64,000 bases of DNA from CAXMRP01 sp965216515 (GTDB taxonomy: Bacteria > Pseudomonadota > Alphaproteobacteria > Rhizobiales > Afifellaceae). The notes under the pieces are model-generated. The model was given only the letters and a program-made list of their open reading frames with translations. It searched no databases and was not told the DNA's origin. The position numbers and the translations under genes are program-made. Within the stretch, counting starts at the first letter, position 1, and each line of letters begins with the position of its first letter. Location of the stretch: positions 1,054,001-1,118,000 of the forward strand of contig OZ244173.1 in the NCBI GenBank assembly GCA_965216515.1, written 5' to 3'. Positions 18,374 through 29,063 of the stretch are shown here, one piece after another.

Positions 18374-19175
18374 AGCGCCGTTCAAGCGCCGAGATGACCC
18401 CGCGCAGCACTTGGATTTCCGGTGCCGAAAAGGCCCGTTTCTGCAACAAGGCCCGCAGGTTCCGAACCTTCGCCCGCCGCATGTCCTCGGTTCGGAAATA
18501 GCCGGCTTCATCCAGCGCCGACTCCAGATGCTCCATCAGCCCGATCAACTCCGCCTTGGTGGCAACCGGATCGTCCTGCCTGGCCAATGCGAAGCGGGTC
18601 GGCAGTTCCCCTTCCCCGAGGCCGGAGCTCATCCATTCATACCCGACAAGAAGCACAGCCTGGGCAATATTGAGTGATGCGAATTGCGGATTGACAGGAA
18701 AGGTGACGATTTCGTCTGCGAGCAGGATTTCCTCGTTCGTGAGGCCCCAGCGCTCCCGACCGAACAGCACCGCTGTCGCCTCGCCGGCCGCAGTGCGCGC
18801 CCTGAGTTCCGCCACCGCCTGGCGCGGACCGCGCACCGGTTTCGGCATGTCCCGGGTGCGCGCGGTCGTGGCATAGACGAATTGGCAGTCGGCAACGGCA
18901 TCTTCCAGCCGGTCGAACAGGCGGGCGGCTGTGATCACGTGATCGGCGCCGGAAGCCGCGGCAACGGCACGCTCGTTTGGCCAGTCGTCCCGCGGCGCTA
19001 CCAGCCGCAGGTCGGTAAGCCCGAAATTGGCCATCGCCCGTGCCGCAGTGCCAATGTTTTCGCCAAGCTGCGGTTCGACCAGAATGACCGCCGGCGCGCC
19101 GGACATGTCCGCTTCAATTCGCGGCCGACCGGATCTGGAAGCCGTGCCTTCCTCTTCAGTCCGCGTACCCGTCAT
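18345..19175 (-). CDS. trmJ: tRNA/rRNA 2'-O-methyltransferase, TrmJ-like (SPOUT family)
   Basis: 276-residue SPOUT methyltransferase. PAVILVEPQLGENIGTAARAMANFGLTDLRLV is the SpoU/TrmJ N-terminal block, with the conserved Arg; VLFGRERWGLTNEEI and FPVNPQFASLNIAQAVLLVGYE are the knot motifs that bind AdoMet. A C-terminal helical extension (ELIGLMEHLESALDEAGYFR) fits TrmJ, which modifies position 32 of tRNAs. Starts at 19175 (MTGTRTEEEG) or 19106 (MSGAPAVIL) are both possible. Divergent from icd. Confidence 0.88.
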   Translation of the reverse strand: MTGTRTEEEGTASRSGRPRIEADMSGAPAVILVEPQLGENIGTAARAMANFGLTDLRLVAPRDDWPNERAVAAASGADHVITAARLFDRLEDAVADCQFVYATTARTRDMPKPVRGPRQAVAELRARTAAGEATAVLFGRERWGLTNEEILLADEIVTFPVNPQFASLNIAQAVLLVGYEWMSSGLGEGELPTRFALARQDDPVATKAELIGLMEHLESALDEAGYFRTEDMRRAKVRNLRALLQKRAFSAPEIQVLRGVISALERRYADRSGGAG

Positions 19176-19270
19176 GCCCGGTCGTCCCGTCTCGGTTTCC
19201 TGTCGCGGCCCGGCGACCGATCGCAGTCGACCGGCGTCCGTGCCACGGTCACGCCTTGCGATCTGGCTGT

Positions 19271-19298
19271 TTGCGCGCCCCGCCGGGTTTGGTATAGG
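19271..19298 (+). promoter_or_regulatory. Possible icd promoter
   Basis: TTGCGC (19271-19276) and TATAGG (19293-19298) with a 16-base spacer lie 68 bases before the icd ATG in the divergent trmJ-icd gap. This is a pattern match only. Confidence 0.3.
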
Positions 19299-19365
19299 GG
19301 CATCCGTCCCCACATCACCAGCGCCGTTTCGATAGCGCGTTCCACTAAAAGGACCAACCCTGGCC

Positions 19366-20580
19366 ATGACGAAAATCAAGGTGTCGAACCCGCTCGTCGA
19401 ACTTGACGGCGATGAGATGACGCGGATCATCTGGCAGCTCATCAAGGACAAGCTGATCAAGCCGTATCTGGACATCGACCTGATCTACTTCGACCTGGGA
19501 ATCGAACACCGCGACGCCACCGACGACAAGGTGACGATTGAAGCGGCTGATGCGATCCGCGAGCATGGCGCCGGCGTGAAATGCGCGACCATCACCCCCG
19601 ACGAGGCCCGGGTGGAGGAATTCGGTCTGAAAAAAATGTGGCGCTCGCCCAACGGCACCATCCGCAACATCCTGGGTGGTGTGGTGTTTCGCGAACCGAT
19701 CATCTGTTCCAATGTGCCACGGCTGGTGCCTGGCTGGACGAAGCCGATCGTCATCGGCCGGCACGCCTTCGGTGATCAGTATCGTGCCACCGACTTCAAG
19801 GTTCCCGGCGCTGGCAAACTGACCATGAAATGGGAATCCAGCGACGGCGGCGACACCCGGGAATTCGAGGTCTTCGACTTTCCCGGCAGCGGCATCGCCA
19901 TGGGCATGTACAATCTCGACCAGTCGATCCGCGACTTCGCCCGGGCCTCCATGAACTACGGCCTGATGCGCAACTACTCCGTCTATCTGTCGACCAAGAA
20001 CACGATCCTGAAAGCCTATGACGGCCGCTTCAAGGACCTGTTCCAGGAAATCTACGACTCCGAATTCAAGGACCGGTTTGCGGAAAACGATCTCACTTAC
20101 GAACACCGTCTGATCGACGACATGGTGGCCGCGGCGCTCAAATGGTCCGGGGGCTTCGTTTGGGCGTGCAAGAATTATGACGGCGACGTCCAGTCCGACA
20201 CGGTCGCGCAGGGCTTCGGCTCGCTGGGCCTCATGACATCGGTATTGATGACCCCGCAGGGCGATGTCGTGGAGGCGGAGGCCGCCCACGGCACGGTGAC
20301 GCGCCACTATCGCCTGCACCAGGAAGGCAAGGAAACGTCCACCAATTCGACAGCCTCGATTTTCGCCTGGTCGCGCGGCCTCGCTCACCGCGCCAAGCTG
20401 GACGACAACGCCCAGCTTGCCCGGTTTGCTGAAACACTGGAAAAGACCGTCATCGACACCATTGAATCCGGATCGATGACCAAGGACCTGGCGCTGCTAG
20501 TCGGGCCGGACCAGCCCTGGCTTTCGACAACCGGCTTCCTCGACAAGATCGACGAGAATCTTCAAAAAGCCATGGCCTGA
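19366..20580 (+). CDS. icd: Isocitrate dehydrogenase (NADP+)
   Basis: 404-residue TCA-cycle enzyme converting isocitrate to 2-oxoglutarate and CO2. The N-terminus KVSNPLVELDGDEMTRIIWQ, the substrate segment KKMWRSPNGTIRNILGG, the phosphorylation/substrate region and VQSDTVAQGFGSLGLMTSVL, AAHGTVTRHYR are typical of the eukaryote-like homodimeric type II NADP enzyme found in Alphaproteobacteria, not the E. coli type I form. A perfect hairpin follows the stop. Confidence 0.96.
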   Translation: MTKIKVSNPLVELDGDEMTRIIWQLIKDKLIKPYLDIDLIYFDLGIEHRDATDDKVTIEAADAIREHGAGVKCATITPDEARVEEFGLKKMWRSPNGTIRNILGGVVFREPIICSNVPRLVPGWTKPIVIGRHAFGDQYRATDFKVPGAGKLTMKWESSDGGDTREFEVFDFPGSGIAMGMYNLDQSIRDFARASMNYGLMRNYSVYLSTKNTILKAYDGRFKDLFQEIYDSEFKDRFAENDLTYEHRLIDDMVAAALKWSGGFVWACKNYDGDVQSDTVAQGFGSLGLMTSVLMTPQGDVVEAEAAHGTVTRHYRLHQEGKETSTNSTASIFAWSRGLAHRAKLDDNAQLARFAETLEKTVIDTIESGSMTKDLALLVGPDQPWLSTTGFLDKIDENLQKAMA

Positions 20581-20604
20581 CGCCGCTTCGGTATTCCCCG
20601 ATTC

Positions 20605-20646
20605 TTGCCGGCCGGGCACCGGCTTCGGGCCGTTGCCGGCCGGCAA
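20605..20646. terminator. Hairpin between convergent icd and ion-channel genes
   Basis: Perfect 11-bp arms (TTGCCGGCCGG at 20605-20615, complement at 20636-20646) with a 20-base loop fill the gap between the two stops. It may work in both directions, but there is no T-tract, so termination is an inference from position. Confidence 0.45.
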
Positions 20647-21921
20647 TCAGATGGCCTCGTCGTCCACCGCACCGGCACCCGATACATGCGGAATATCGGC
20701 GGTGCCGGAGCCCGGGTCGGCCGGGTCCCCCTCCTGCCAGTGGCCCTGCTTGCGCAAGGCTGCAACCGCCCGGATATGGCGTGCGATATCATCATGGCGG
20801 GTCATCAGGTCCGTAAACTCCTCGGCATCGAGCTGCAGCAAATGGCAATCGGTTCGGGCGATCGCCCCGACACGCCGGCGTCGCTGCTCAAGCAGTGCCA
20901 TTTCGCCGAAATGGTCGCCAACGGTCAGCGTGACCGGATCCCCGCCGCCGATGATGATATCGACTTCGCCGGCGGCGATGAAATACATGCAGTCCGCCGA
21001 CGCATCGGCGCGGAAGATATATGTTCCCGAGGCAAAGCGGTGGGACTGCAGCAGCCGCATGATGCGGGCGACATCGTTCGCCGACAGCCGCGCAAACAAG
21101 GGCACCCGCGCCACCATGTTCCAGGTGATGACGAATTCCCGCCGGGAATTTTCGCGGGCAAAACCGGAAGACAGAATGCCGATCGGCAAGGCGAACAGCG
21201 CCAGTCCGAAAATCATGAACAGGCCACCCACCATCCGGCCGGCGGTCGTGACCGGGACCACGTCCCCGTAGCCGACTGTCGTCAGCGTCGCCAGCGCGTA
21301 CCACATGGCGAGCGGAATCGAACCGAATGCGTCCGGCTGCGCGTCGCGCTCGATAAAGTACATCGCCGTCGACGCAAAAAGGATCAGGGCCAGCATGATG
21401 ATGAATGCACCGGCCAGCGAATAGGCTTCCGTCTGCATCACCCGCAACAGGGTTTGCAGGGCCGGCGAATAACGGGCGATCTTGAAAAAGCGCATCAGCC
21501 GCAGAACACGCAGGACGCGCAAGTCGATCCCGAACAGATTTCCCAGATAAAACGGCAGGATCGCCAAAAGATCGATGATCTGGAGCGGCATGGCCGCGAA
21601 CTTCAACCGGGCCCGTACCGGCCGCATTTCACGAAGGAGCGGCAACTCCACGCACACCCACAGGCGCGCCACATATTCGGCGGTGAAAATCAGCACCGAG
21701 ATGAGATTGAACCATTCCAACTCCGGGCCGAACGCATCGGCAATCGACGGCACGGTCGAAGCCGCAAAGGCGATGACATTGGTGACAATCAGCCCGAACA
21801 GAAATCCGTCGACGGCGTAACTCGCCCAGTCATGGCGGTTTCCGGTTTCCAGAAGCTCATGCAGCCGCCAGCGCACGCGGCTGGATGTGTCGGGAGGCCG
21901 GTGACGATCAGGATCAGTCAT
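20647..21921 (-). CDS. Voltage-gated-like K+ channel with C-terminal cyclic nucleotide-binding domain
   Basis: 424 residues. Six hydrophobic helices (about 35-270) include an S4-like charged helix LRVLRVLRLMRFFKIARY and a pore loop with the K+ selectivity filter TTVGYGD (215-220). After residue 275 follows a CNBD-like domain, with the phosphate-binding cassette region FGEMALLEQRRRRVGAIA (from 338). The layout resembles MloK1 of Mesorhizobium loti, but this protein is longer, with an extra acidic Gly/Ala tail. Probably a ligand-gated potassium channel of the inner membrane; whether it binds cAMP, and its gating, need tests. Confidence 0.9.
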   Translation of the reverse strand: MTDPDRHRPPDTSSRVRWRLHELLETGNRHDWASYAVDGFLFGLIVTNVIAFAASTVPSIADAFGPELEWFNLISVLIFTAEYVARLWVCVELPLLREMRPVRARLKFAAMPLQIIDLLAILPFYLGNLFGIDLRVLRVLRLMRFFKIARYSPALQTLLRVMQTEAYSLAGAFIIMLALILFASTAMYFIERDAQPDAFGSIPLAMWYALATLTTVGYGDVVPVTTAGRMVGGLFMIFGLALFALPIGILSSGFARENSRREFVITWNMVARVPLFARLSANDVARIMRLLQSHRFASGTYIFRADASADCMYFIAAGEVDIIIGGGDPVTLTVGDHFGEMALLEQRRRRVGAIARTDCHLLQLDAEEFTDLMTRHDDIARHIRAVAALRKQGHWQEGDPADPGSGTADIPHVSGAGAVDDEAI

Positions 21922-21947
21922 GCGCCATCAAGCGGTTTGCGCGGCCG

Positions 21948-24623
<2,676 letters not shown>

Positions 24624-24955
24624 TTCAGACACACTTTCGAATAGAAACTCCGGTCGGCCGCAGCCGCGACCCCCCGGTCTGGCCGCGCCATTTAGACCGC
24701 CCGGCCCGAACCTGTCCAGCAGGCCGACCTCGGCCGGACACCCGGCCCCGGCAATGACCGCCCCGCGACAAGGTCAGCGCGGATATCCGAATTGCCGTTG
24801 CGCCGGCGCAACCGGCCCCGCCGGTCCGCCCGGCGCCAGATTGCACCGGCCAGGTCGGCGCCGGGATCCAAAATAGTTTTGCCGGACGGCATACACGCGA
24901 AAACGGCGCCGCAACGGCGCCGTTTGCACATACCATGCCGCGTCAGGCTTTCCCG
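24624..24955. other. 332-base gap between recA and alaS
   Basis: Both neighbours run leftwards. The right part holds a strong hairpin (24901-24925) that should end recA transcription. The remaining bases before alaS are very GC-rich; I see no RNA gene and no clear promoter, although alaS must have one or depend on read-through. Confidence 0.5.
24901..24925 (-). terminator. Hairpin terminator downstream of recA
   Basis: Perfect 11-bp stem (AAACGGCGCCG and its complement) with loop CAA on the plus strand, 31 bases past the recA stop. Read leftwards it ends in TTTTCG, a short U-tract. Confidence 0.7.
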
Positions 24956-26059
24956 TCAGGCCTCCAGCGCCTTGCCGGCCTCATTGTCACCGGCGGGATC
25001 GTCTTCCACCCCCTCGCCGTCAAGAATACGATCGCTGATCAGACCGGCATTTTCACGGATCGCCCGCTCGATCTGCTCGGCAATATCCTTGTTTTCAGCC
25101 AGGAACTGCTTGGCGTTCTCCCGCCCCTGCCCGAGCCGCTGGCTATCGCAGGAGAACCAGGCACCGGATTTTTCGACAATCCCGGCCTTGACCCCGAGAT
25201 CAAGCAATTCGCCGGTCTTGGAAATGCCCTCGCCGTACATGATGTCGAACTCCACCTGCCGGAACGGCGGCGCCAGCTTGTTCTTCACCACCTTCACCCG
25301 GGTCTGGTTGCCAACCACCTCATCGCGGTCCTTGATCTGACCGATCCGCCGGATATCGAGACGAACCGAAGAATAAAACTTCAACGCGTTGCCACCGGAT
25401 GTGGTCTCCGGACTGCCGAACATGACACCGATCTTCATGCGGATCTGGTTGATGAAGATGACCATCGTGTTGGAGCGCGAGATCGACGCCGTCAGCTTGC
25501 GCAGGGCCTGGCTCATCAGTCGCGCCTGCATGCCCGGCAGCGAATCGCCCATCTCCCCTTCCAGCTCGGCCCGCGGCGTGAGCGCAGCGACCGAATCCAC
25601 CACCAGCACATCCACCGCACCCGACCGCACCAGCGTGTCGGCAATTTCAAGCGCCTGCTCGCCGGTATCGGGTTGAGAGATCAGGAGATCATCGAGATTG
25701 ACGCCCAGCTTGCGGGCATAGATCGGATCGAGCGCATGTTCGGCATCGACGAACGCGCAAATCCCGCCGGCCCGCTGCGCCTCGGCGACGGTATGAAGCG
25801 CCAGTGTCGTTTTACCGGATGATTCCGGTCCGTAGACCTCCACGACCCGGCCCCGCGGCAGCCCGCCGACGCCCAATGCGATATCCAGACCGAGCGAGCC
25901 CGTGGGGATCGTCGCGATTTCCACGACCTGGCCTTCGCCGAGCCGCATGACGGAGCCCTTTCCGAACGCCCGTTCGATCTGGCTGAGTGCGGCATCCAGC
26001 GCCTTCGTTTTGTCCATCGAATCCCTGCTTCCCTCAACCACGCGTAGCGTATTGCTCAT
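24956..26059 (-). CDS. recA: Recombinase RecA
   Basis: 367-residue strand-exchange ATPase and SOS co-protease. Complete features: KTKALDAALSQIERAFGKGSVMRLGE, Walker A GPESSGKT (77-84), LVVDSVAALTPRAELEGEMGD (Walker B and loop L1), IFINQIRMKIGVMFG and SPETTSGGNALKFYSSVRLDIRR (L2 region), and an acidic C-terminal tail. A promoter overlapping an SOS-like box lies 59-87 bases upstream, and an IS1595-type element is inserted about 150 bases upstream of the start. A second possible start is at 26017. Confidence 0.98.
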   Translation of the reverse strand: MSNTLRVVEGSRDSMDKTKALDAALSQIERAFGKGSVMRLGEGQVVEIATIPTGSLGLDIALGVGGLPRGRVVEVYGPESSGKTTLALHTVAEAQRAGGICAFVDAEHALDPIYARKLGVNLDDLLISQPDTGEQALEIADTLVRSGAVDVLVVDSVAALTPRAELEGEMGDSLPGMQARLMSQALRKLTASISRSNTMVIFINQIRMKIGVMFGSPETTSGGNALKFYSSVRLDIRRIGQIKDRDEVVGNQTRVKVVKNKLAPPFRQVEFDIMYGEGISKTGELLDLGVKAGIVEKSGAWFSCDSQRLGQGRENAKQFLAENKDIAEQIERAIRENAGLISDRILDGEGVEDDPAGDNEAGKALEA

Positions 26060-26117
26060 CCACTATCCCCTATTCCTGGACCGCGGACCAGTGCCCGCCG
26101 CTGAAATTCCGGATTCG

Positions 26118-26146
26118 TTTGTACCAGCTTTGTTCTACATTGTAAA
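26118..26146 (-). promoter_or_regulatory. recA promoter with an SOS-like operator in the spacer
   Basis: Read leftwards, TTTACA (26141-26146), a 17-base spacer and TACAAA (26118-26123) form a good sigma-70-type promoter. Inside it, at 26121-26135, lies GTAC-N7-GTTC on the plus strand, one base from the alphaproteobacterial LexA box GTTC-N7-GTTC. A second one-mismatch site, GTTC-N7-GTCC, is at 26187-26201. Overlap of box and promoter is what LexA repression would need. Confidence 0.6.
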
Positions 26147-26207
26147 CACCGGTCATCTAACTGTAATAACGAGAATAAATGGATTTGTTCCGATTTTGTC
26201 CGCAACC

Positions 26208-26215
26208 GGCACAAC
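26208..26215. repeat. Target-site duplication GGCACAAC, left copy
   Basis: Eight bases directly outside the left inverted repeat of element 1. Identical copies lie at 27962-27969 and 30038-30045. Confidence 0.75.
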
Positions 26216-26275
26216 CGCCTATATCCCCTCAACGTATGCTTGACTCATGCAGGGGTTTAGACGCATGAGTTGGGG

Positions 26276-26911
26276 ATGTGGAAATATTGGAAAACCGTTC
26301 TCAAACGCGCGCTATTGGAATCGTGGTCGGATTTGTCTTTGGGCAACTGGAGGCAGATCGTGACCAAGGTTGTTGTTGGGATTATTGCCGTCATTTTCAT
26401 GTGGTGGTGGGGTTGGTACGAAATCGCCAAAGACCGGTTAGGTGAGATTTGGGCAATTCTCGCTGCCATCGGTCTGGTTGGTGTTGTCGTTTTTCTATGT
26501 CATCTGTTGCGCGCGCCATATCTTCTAGCAAGCGAATATGTTGAAGAAATTGAGCGCTTAAATGGACTTCTTTCGGAAAATGACGTTGTGCAAAAACGTA
26601 ATAAATTACAAAAAATATGGCATAAATTAGGTGTAATTTCTGAGACGGAATTACCTGAAAAAACCTCAGAAAACAGTGAGGAAATGGATTTACTAGAAAA
26701 ACAACTAAATGAATATCTCACCGAATCATCTGCGTGGATTAGGAAACACTTTGGTGACGCCGCAGACGCAAGATTTTTAAGCGAAGATAACTGGCAATCC
26801 TTGGTCTTTCCTGGCGCCGCCAATCCCCGTCATAACAAACTACTTAGTCGCATCCGCAGTTTGCGCGGAAACATAGAGTATTTGATATCGAACGATAAGT
26901 GGTATTCGTGA
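26276..26911 (+). CDS. Cargo of element 1: two-helix membrane protein, unknown
   Basis: 211 residues from the ATG at 26276 (a TTG two codons earlier is possible). Two membrane helices near residues 31-48 and 56-78 are followed by about 130 soluble residues, including a coiled-coil-like stretch (YVEEIERLNGLLSENDVVQKRNKLQKIW), an acidic linker and a C-terminal part ending LLSRIRSLRGNIEYLI. No family was recognised and no catalytic motif is visible. The base composition is AT-rich compared with the chromosome. Its stop shares one base with the next ATG (TGATG). Confidence 0.65.
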   Translation: MWKYWKTVLKRALLESWSDLSLGNWRQIVTKVVVGIIAVIFMWWWGWYEIAKDRLGEIWAILAAIGLVGVVVFLCHLLRAPYLLASEYVEEIERLNGLLSENDVVQKRNKLQKIWHKLGVISETELPEKTSENSEEMDLLEKQLNEYLTESSAWIRKHFGDAADARFLSEDNWQSLVFPGAANPRHNKLLSRIRSLRGNIEYLISNDKWYS

Positions 26912-27135
26912 TGGCGCGCGGTAAACACCTAAGCCTTGAGGAAGCCCGCAAGGCGGGCAATCTGGACCAATTCGCGAAGGAGCATCCGGCAGAAGCGGAC
27001 GCGGAGAAATTCAACCGCGTGCTGGACGCCATGATTTCGGGAAAGCGGCCATCAAAACCGGGAACATCAGGTGGCTGTTCTTCCGCAGGTTCCAGCGGAA
27101 TTCCATCTCGCCCAGATAAGTCGGAAGATGCTTAG
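26911..27135 (+). CDS. Cargo of element 1: small protein running antisense into the transposase gene
   Basis: 74 residues beginning MARGKHLSLEEARKAGNLDQ and containing EKFNRVLDAMISGKRPSKPG. It is coupled to the upstream membrane-protein gene by a one-base overlap. The last 125 bases lie on the opposite strand of the transposase 3' end. A similar core (FN..L.AM....P) occurs in the equivalent gene of element 2 at 29056-29259. The N-terminal half is likely real; the tail may simply be open frame opposite the transposase. Confidence 0.55.
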   Translation: MARGKHLSLEEARKAGNLDQFAKEHPAEADAEKFNRVLDAMISGKRPSKPGTSGGCSSAGSSGIPSRPDKSEDA

Positions 27136-27913
27136 GGGATACCCAGATATGCGTACCCGCGATTGTGCGCTTCACCATGCCCCAGAAGCCTTCGATGGTG
27201 TTGGTGTGAACCTCGCCCCGCACATATTCGCCTTGGGCATGGTTGACCGTGCCGTGATGGTATCCGTGTTCCGGCAATTCGCGGAAGGCGCGGGCCTCGT
27301 CGGTGGCGACGCGCGATCCAGCGCGCACGTTGTGGATGACGTGCGGGGCAACCTGATTGGCGCTGCGATTGCGCAGAACGCGGGTGATGACCTCGCCGCC
27401 GCGTTCGGCCATGCCAAGGACTATCGCCTTGTCGTCGCGTCCGCGCTTATCCTTGCCGCCAATGAATGCCTTGTCGGCCTCGACCACGGGGTTGCCCGGC
27501 CCCCCAAGCCGGCCGTCGCTGTCCACCCAGCCCATGTAGCGACGGATTTCCCGCGCCATGCGCCAAGCGGTCTTGTAGGTCACGCCAAGCTGGCGTTGCA
27601 GTTCCTTCGCCGCCACGCCGTTGCGCGTCGTGGTGAACAGGAAGATGGCGTAAAACCACTTCTGAAGGGACGTTCGGCTGCGCTCGAACGGCGTCCCCGC
27701 CATCGGGTGAATGTGGTTGCCGCAATTGCAGGTATATGCCGGCATCTTCGACAGGCGGCGAAACAGGCCGCGCTTGCCGCACCGCTGGCAGATTACATCC
27801 GGCCCGAACCGGGTATCGAACAGGTGTTCAAGACACGCATCGTCGGTCGGGAACTGCTTGAAAAAGTCCTGGATGGTGAGCGATTTGGGCTTTGGCACGG
27901 GTGTTTTTATCAT
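27011..27913 (-). CDS. IS1595-family transposase (element 1)
   Basis: 300 residues from the ATG at 27913. An N-terminal zinc-ribbon (ICQRCG ... YTCNCGNHIHPMAGT) is followed by a helix-turn-helix-like part (RNGVAAKELQRQLGVTYKTAWRMAREIRRYMG) and the ISXO2-like DDE domain: VVEADKAFIGGKDKRG, SRVATDEARAF and HTNTIEGFWGMVKR. Nothing is truncated, so it may be active. The longer open frame to 27991 runs through the inverted repeat and is probably not translated. About two thirds similar by eye to the element 2 transposase. Confidence 0.92.
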   Translation of the reverse strand: MIKTPVPKPKSLTIQDFFKQFPTDDACLEHLFDTRFGPDVICQRCGKRGLFRRLSKMPAYTCNCGNHIHPMAGTPFERSRTSLQKWFYAIFLFTTTRNGVAAKELQRQLGVTYKTAWRMAREIRRYMGWVDSDGRLGGPGNPVVEADKAFIGGKDKRGRDDKAIVLGMAERGGEVITRVLRNRSANQVAPHVIHNVRAGSRVATDEARAFRELPEHGYHHGTVNHAQGEYVRGEVHTNTIEGFWGMVKRTIAGTHIWVSPKHLPTYLGEMEFRWNLRKNSHLMFPVLMAAFPKSWRPARG

Positions 27914-27919
27914 GCCTGA

Positions 27920-27948
27920 TATATGGGGATTGGGGGCACATACGTCAA
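27920..27948 (-). promoter_or_regulatory. Transposase promoter of element 1, -35 box in the terminal repeat
   Basis: Read leftwards: TTGACG (27943-27948), 17 bases, CATATA (27920-27925), with the transposase ATG only 6 bases after the -10 box. The -35 box is part of the right inverted repeat. Transcription would start at or close to the ATG, suggesting a leaderless or near-leaderless mRNA. Confidence 0.5.
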
Positions 27949-27961
27949 GGGGATATAGGTG

Positions 27962-27969
27962 GGCACAAC
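27962..27969. repeat. Target-site duplication GGCACAAC, shared by elements 1 and 2
   Basis: The only 8 bases between the right end of element 1 and the left end of element 2. The flanking ends are inverted repeats of each other, giving a large palindrome around this site (AGGGGATATAGG at 27948-27959 and its complement at 27972-27983). Confidence 0.75.
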
Positions 27970-28096
27970 CGCCTATATCCCCTAGAGACATGTATTCTTA
28001 AGCCTTTGTTTTTAAATGGATAATTGTGGTAAAAATCTTTTACTAACTCTCTGGTAAGAGTTTGGTAAAATCACCACATTGATTCTGGAGGTTGGA

Positions 28097-28567
28097 TTGG
28101 CAGGCGCTGGCTTCACGCCGTATCCAAAGTGCCCTCTTGGCAGTTGGCCACCGGAATTGGTGCACATAACCCAATCGGTTGATTGCAAGCATGTGGTAGC
28201 GGCGGCAGAGCATGCCGACGCGATCCATATGGCGGCGCAATTAGGCCGACTTGATGTAATTTCCATCGGGGTTGCTGTGTGGGCAGTGCTGCTTGGGATC
28301 GCGGCTTTAAGCGGGTTTTGGATGGTCCGCCGTGAAGCTATAGCGCGTGCGCGCGATGCGGCCGTAGAGAATGCTCCTCAATCCGTGTCTGATTACATGG
28401 ATAGCAATGCTTCGCGGCTATTGCGAGAATGCCTTAATGACGCAGAGATTGTGTCCAGATTACATGCGGAAATTAGTAGGCTTGGATTGAGGGATTCTCC
28501 GTATGCAGACCAAGTGGATACGGACGCGGAAAGGAGGGAGACAGAGAATGACGAACCCAATGGATAA
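28097..28567 (+). CDS. Cargo of element 2: single-pass membrane protein, unknown
   Basis: 156 residues from a TTG at 28097, chosen because GGAGG lies 5 bases upstream. A short N-terminal part with two cysteines and several histidines is followed by one membrane helix (VISIGVAVWAVLLGIAALSGFWMV) and a basic then acidic helical tail (RREAIARARDAAVENAPQSV, SNASRLLRECLNDAEIVSRL). No family was recognised. It overlaps the peptidase gene by 20 bases, so both are probably made together. Confidence 0.65.
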   Translation: MAGAGFTPYPKCPLGSWPPELVHITQSVDCKHVVAAAEHADAIHMAAQLGRLDVISIGVAVWAVLLGIAALSGFWMVRREAIARARDAAVENAPQSVSDYMDSNASRLLRECLNDAEIVSRLHAEISRLGLRDSPYADQVDTDAERRETENDEPNG

Positions 28568-29063
28568 GATTTCCCAATTTACCGATTCTGTCCCCGTTAA
28601 TATTGAAGCGGCGATAAAATCTTTGGGGATATCGCTGCAGAAAAATGCCAATTTGACGCCTGGTATTGCCGGCCACATCAAGCGCACCGACCATGATTCA
28701 TACGAAATCGCTTCGACACAACATGACCACTATTTTCGCCAGAGATTTACGCTCGCGCATGAATTGGGACACTATGTTCTCCACCGCAGTTTAATCGGCG
28801 TTGGTATTGATGATGATACTAAATATCGCAGCACCGAATTGGGAGAGTTTTACAACACATCAATAGAAGATGTGCACGAGAGGCAAGCCAACAGCTTTGC
28901 GGCGAATGTTCTTATGCCTGAACAGAAAGTCAGGGATGCAGTTCATGAAGGAAGAAGAACTCTTAAAGATGTTGCTCGCGAGTTTCAAGTATCTCCTAGC
29001 GCGATGCGGTGGAGGTTGAAAAATTTGGGGCTAGGTGATTTTGTGGATGATCCCGATGGCTAA
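28548..29063 (+). CDS. Cargo of element 2: ImmA/IrrE-family zinc metallopeptidase
   Basis: 171 residues from the ATG at 28548, with GGAGG upstream. The zinc motif RFTLAHELGHYVLH (HExxH) and a downstream Glu in VHERQANSFAANVLMPEQKV define the ImmA/IrrE (COG2856) family. A C-terminal helix-turn-helix-like stretch LKDVAREFQVSPSAMRWRLKNLGLG is also usual. Such peptidases cleave a partner, often a repressor, in phage, ICE and toxin-antitoxin settings. Here the partner gene is a membrane protein, not an HTH repressor. Confidence 0.9.
   Translation: MTNPMDKISQFTDSVPVNIEAAIKSLGISLQKNANLTPGIAGHIKRTDHDSYEIASTQHDHYFRQRFTLAHELGHYVLHRSLIGVGIDDDTKYRSTELGEFYNTSIEDVHERQANSFAANVLMPEQKVRDAVHEGRRTLKDVAREFQVSPSAMRWRLKNLGLGDFVDDPDG

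Larger units (their letters stand above)
26216..27961. mobile_element. IS1595-family element 1 with passenger genes
   Basis: 1746-bp element. Left end CGCCTATATCCCCTCAACG and right end (read leftwards) CACCTATATCCCCTTGACG form imperfect terminal inverted repeats continuing to about 23 bases. GGCACAAC flanks both ends, the 8-bp duplication expected for IS1595. Inside are a rightward two-gene cargo operon and a leftward transposase gene that converge. The IS1595 family is known to include elements with passenger genes. The cargo is clearly more AT-rich than the chromosome around it. Confidence 0.85.

Noticed and set aside
24624..24900. Leader riboswitch or T-box for alaS
   Set aside because: No T-box or known leader motif was found, and T-boxes are not expected in Proteobacteria.
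26899..26910. GTG start at 26899 for the small cargo gene
   Set aside because: It lies inside the preceding membrane-protein gene; the ATG at 26911 shares one base with that gene's stop, a normal coupling, so the later start was kept.
27914..27991. N-terminal extension of the element 1 transposase through the inverted repeat
   Set aside because: The extension is just the repeat translated, lies upstream of the predicted promoter -10 box, and has no family resemblance. The same applies to 29990-30097 in element 2.
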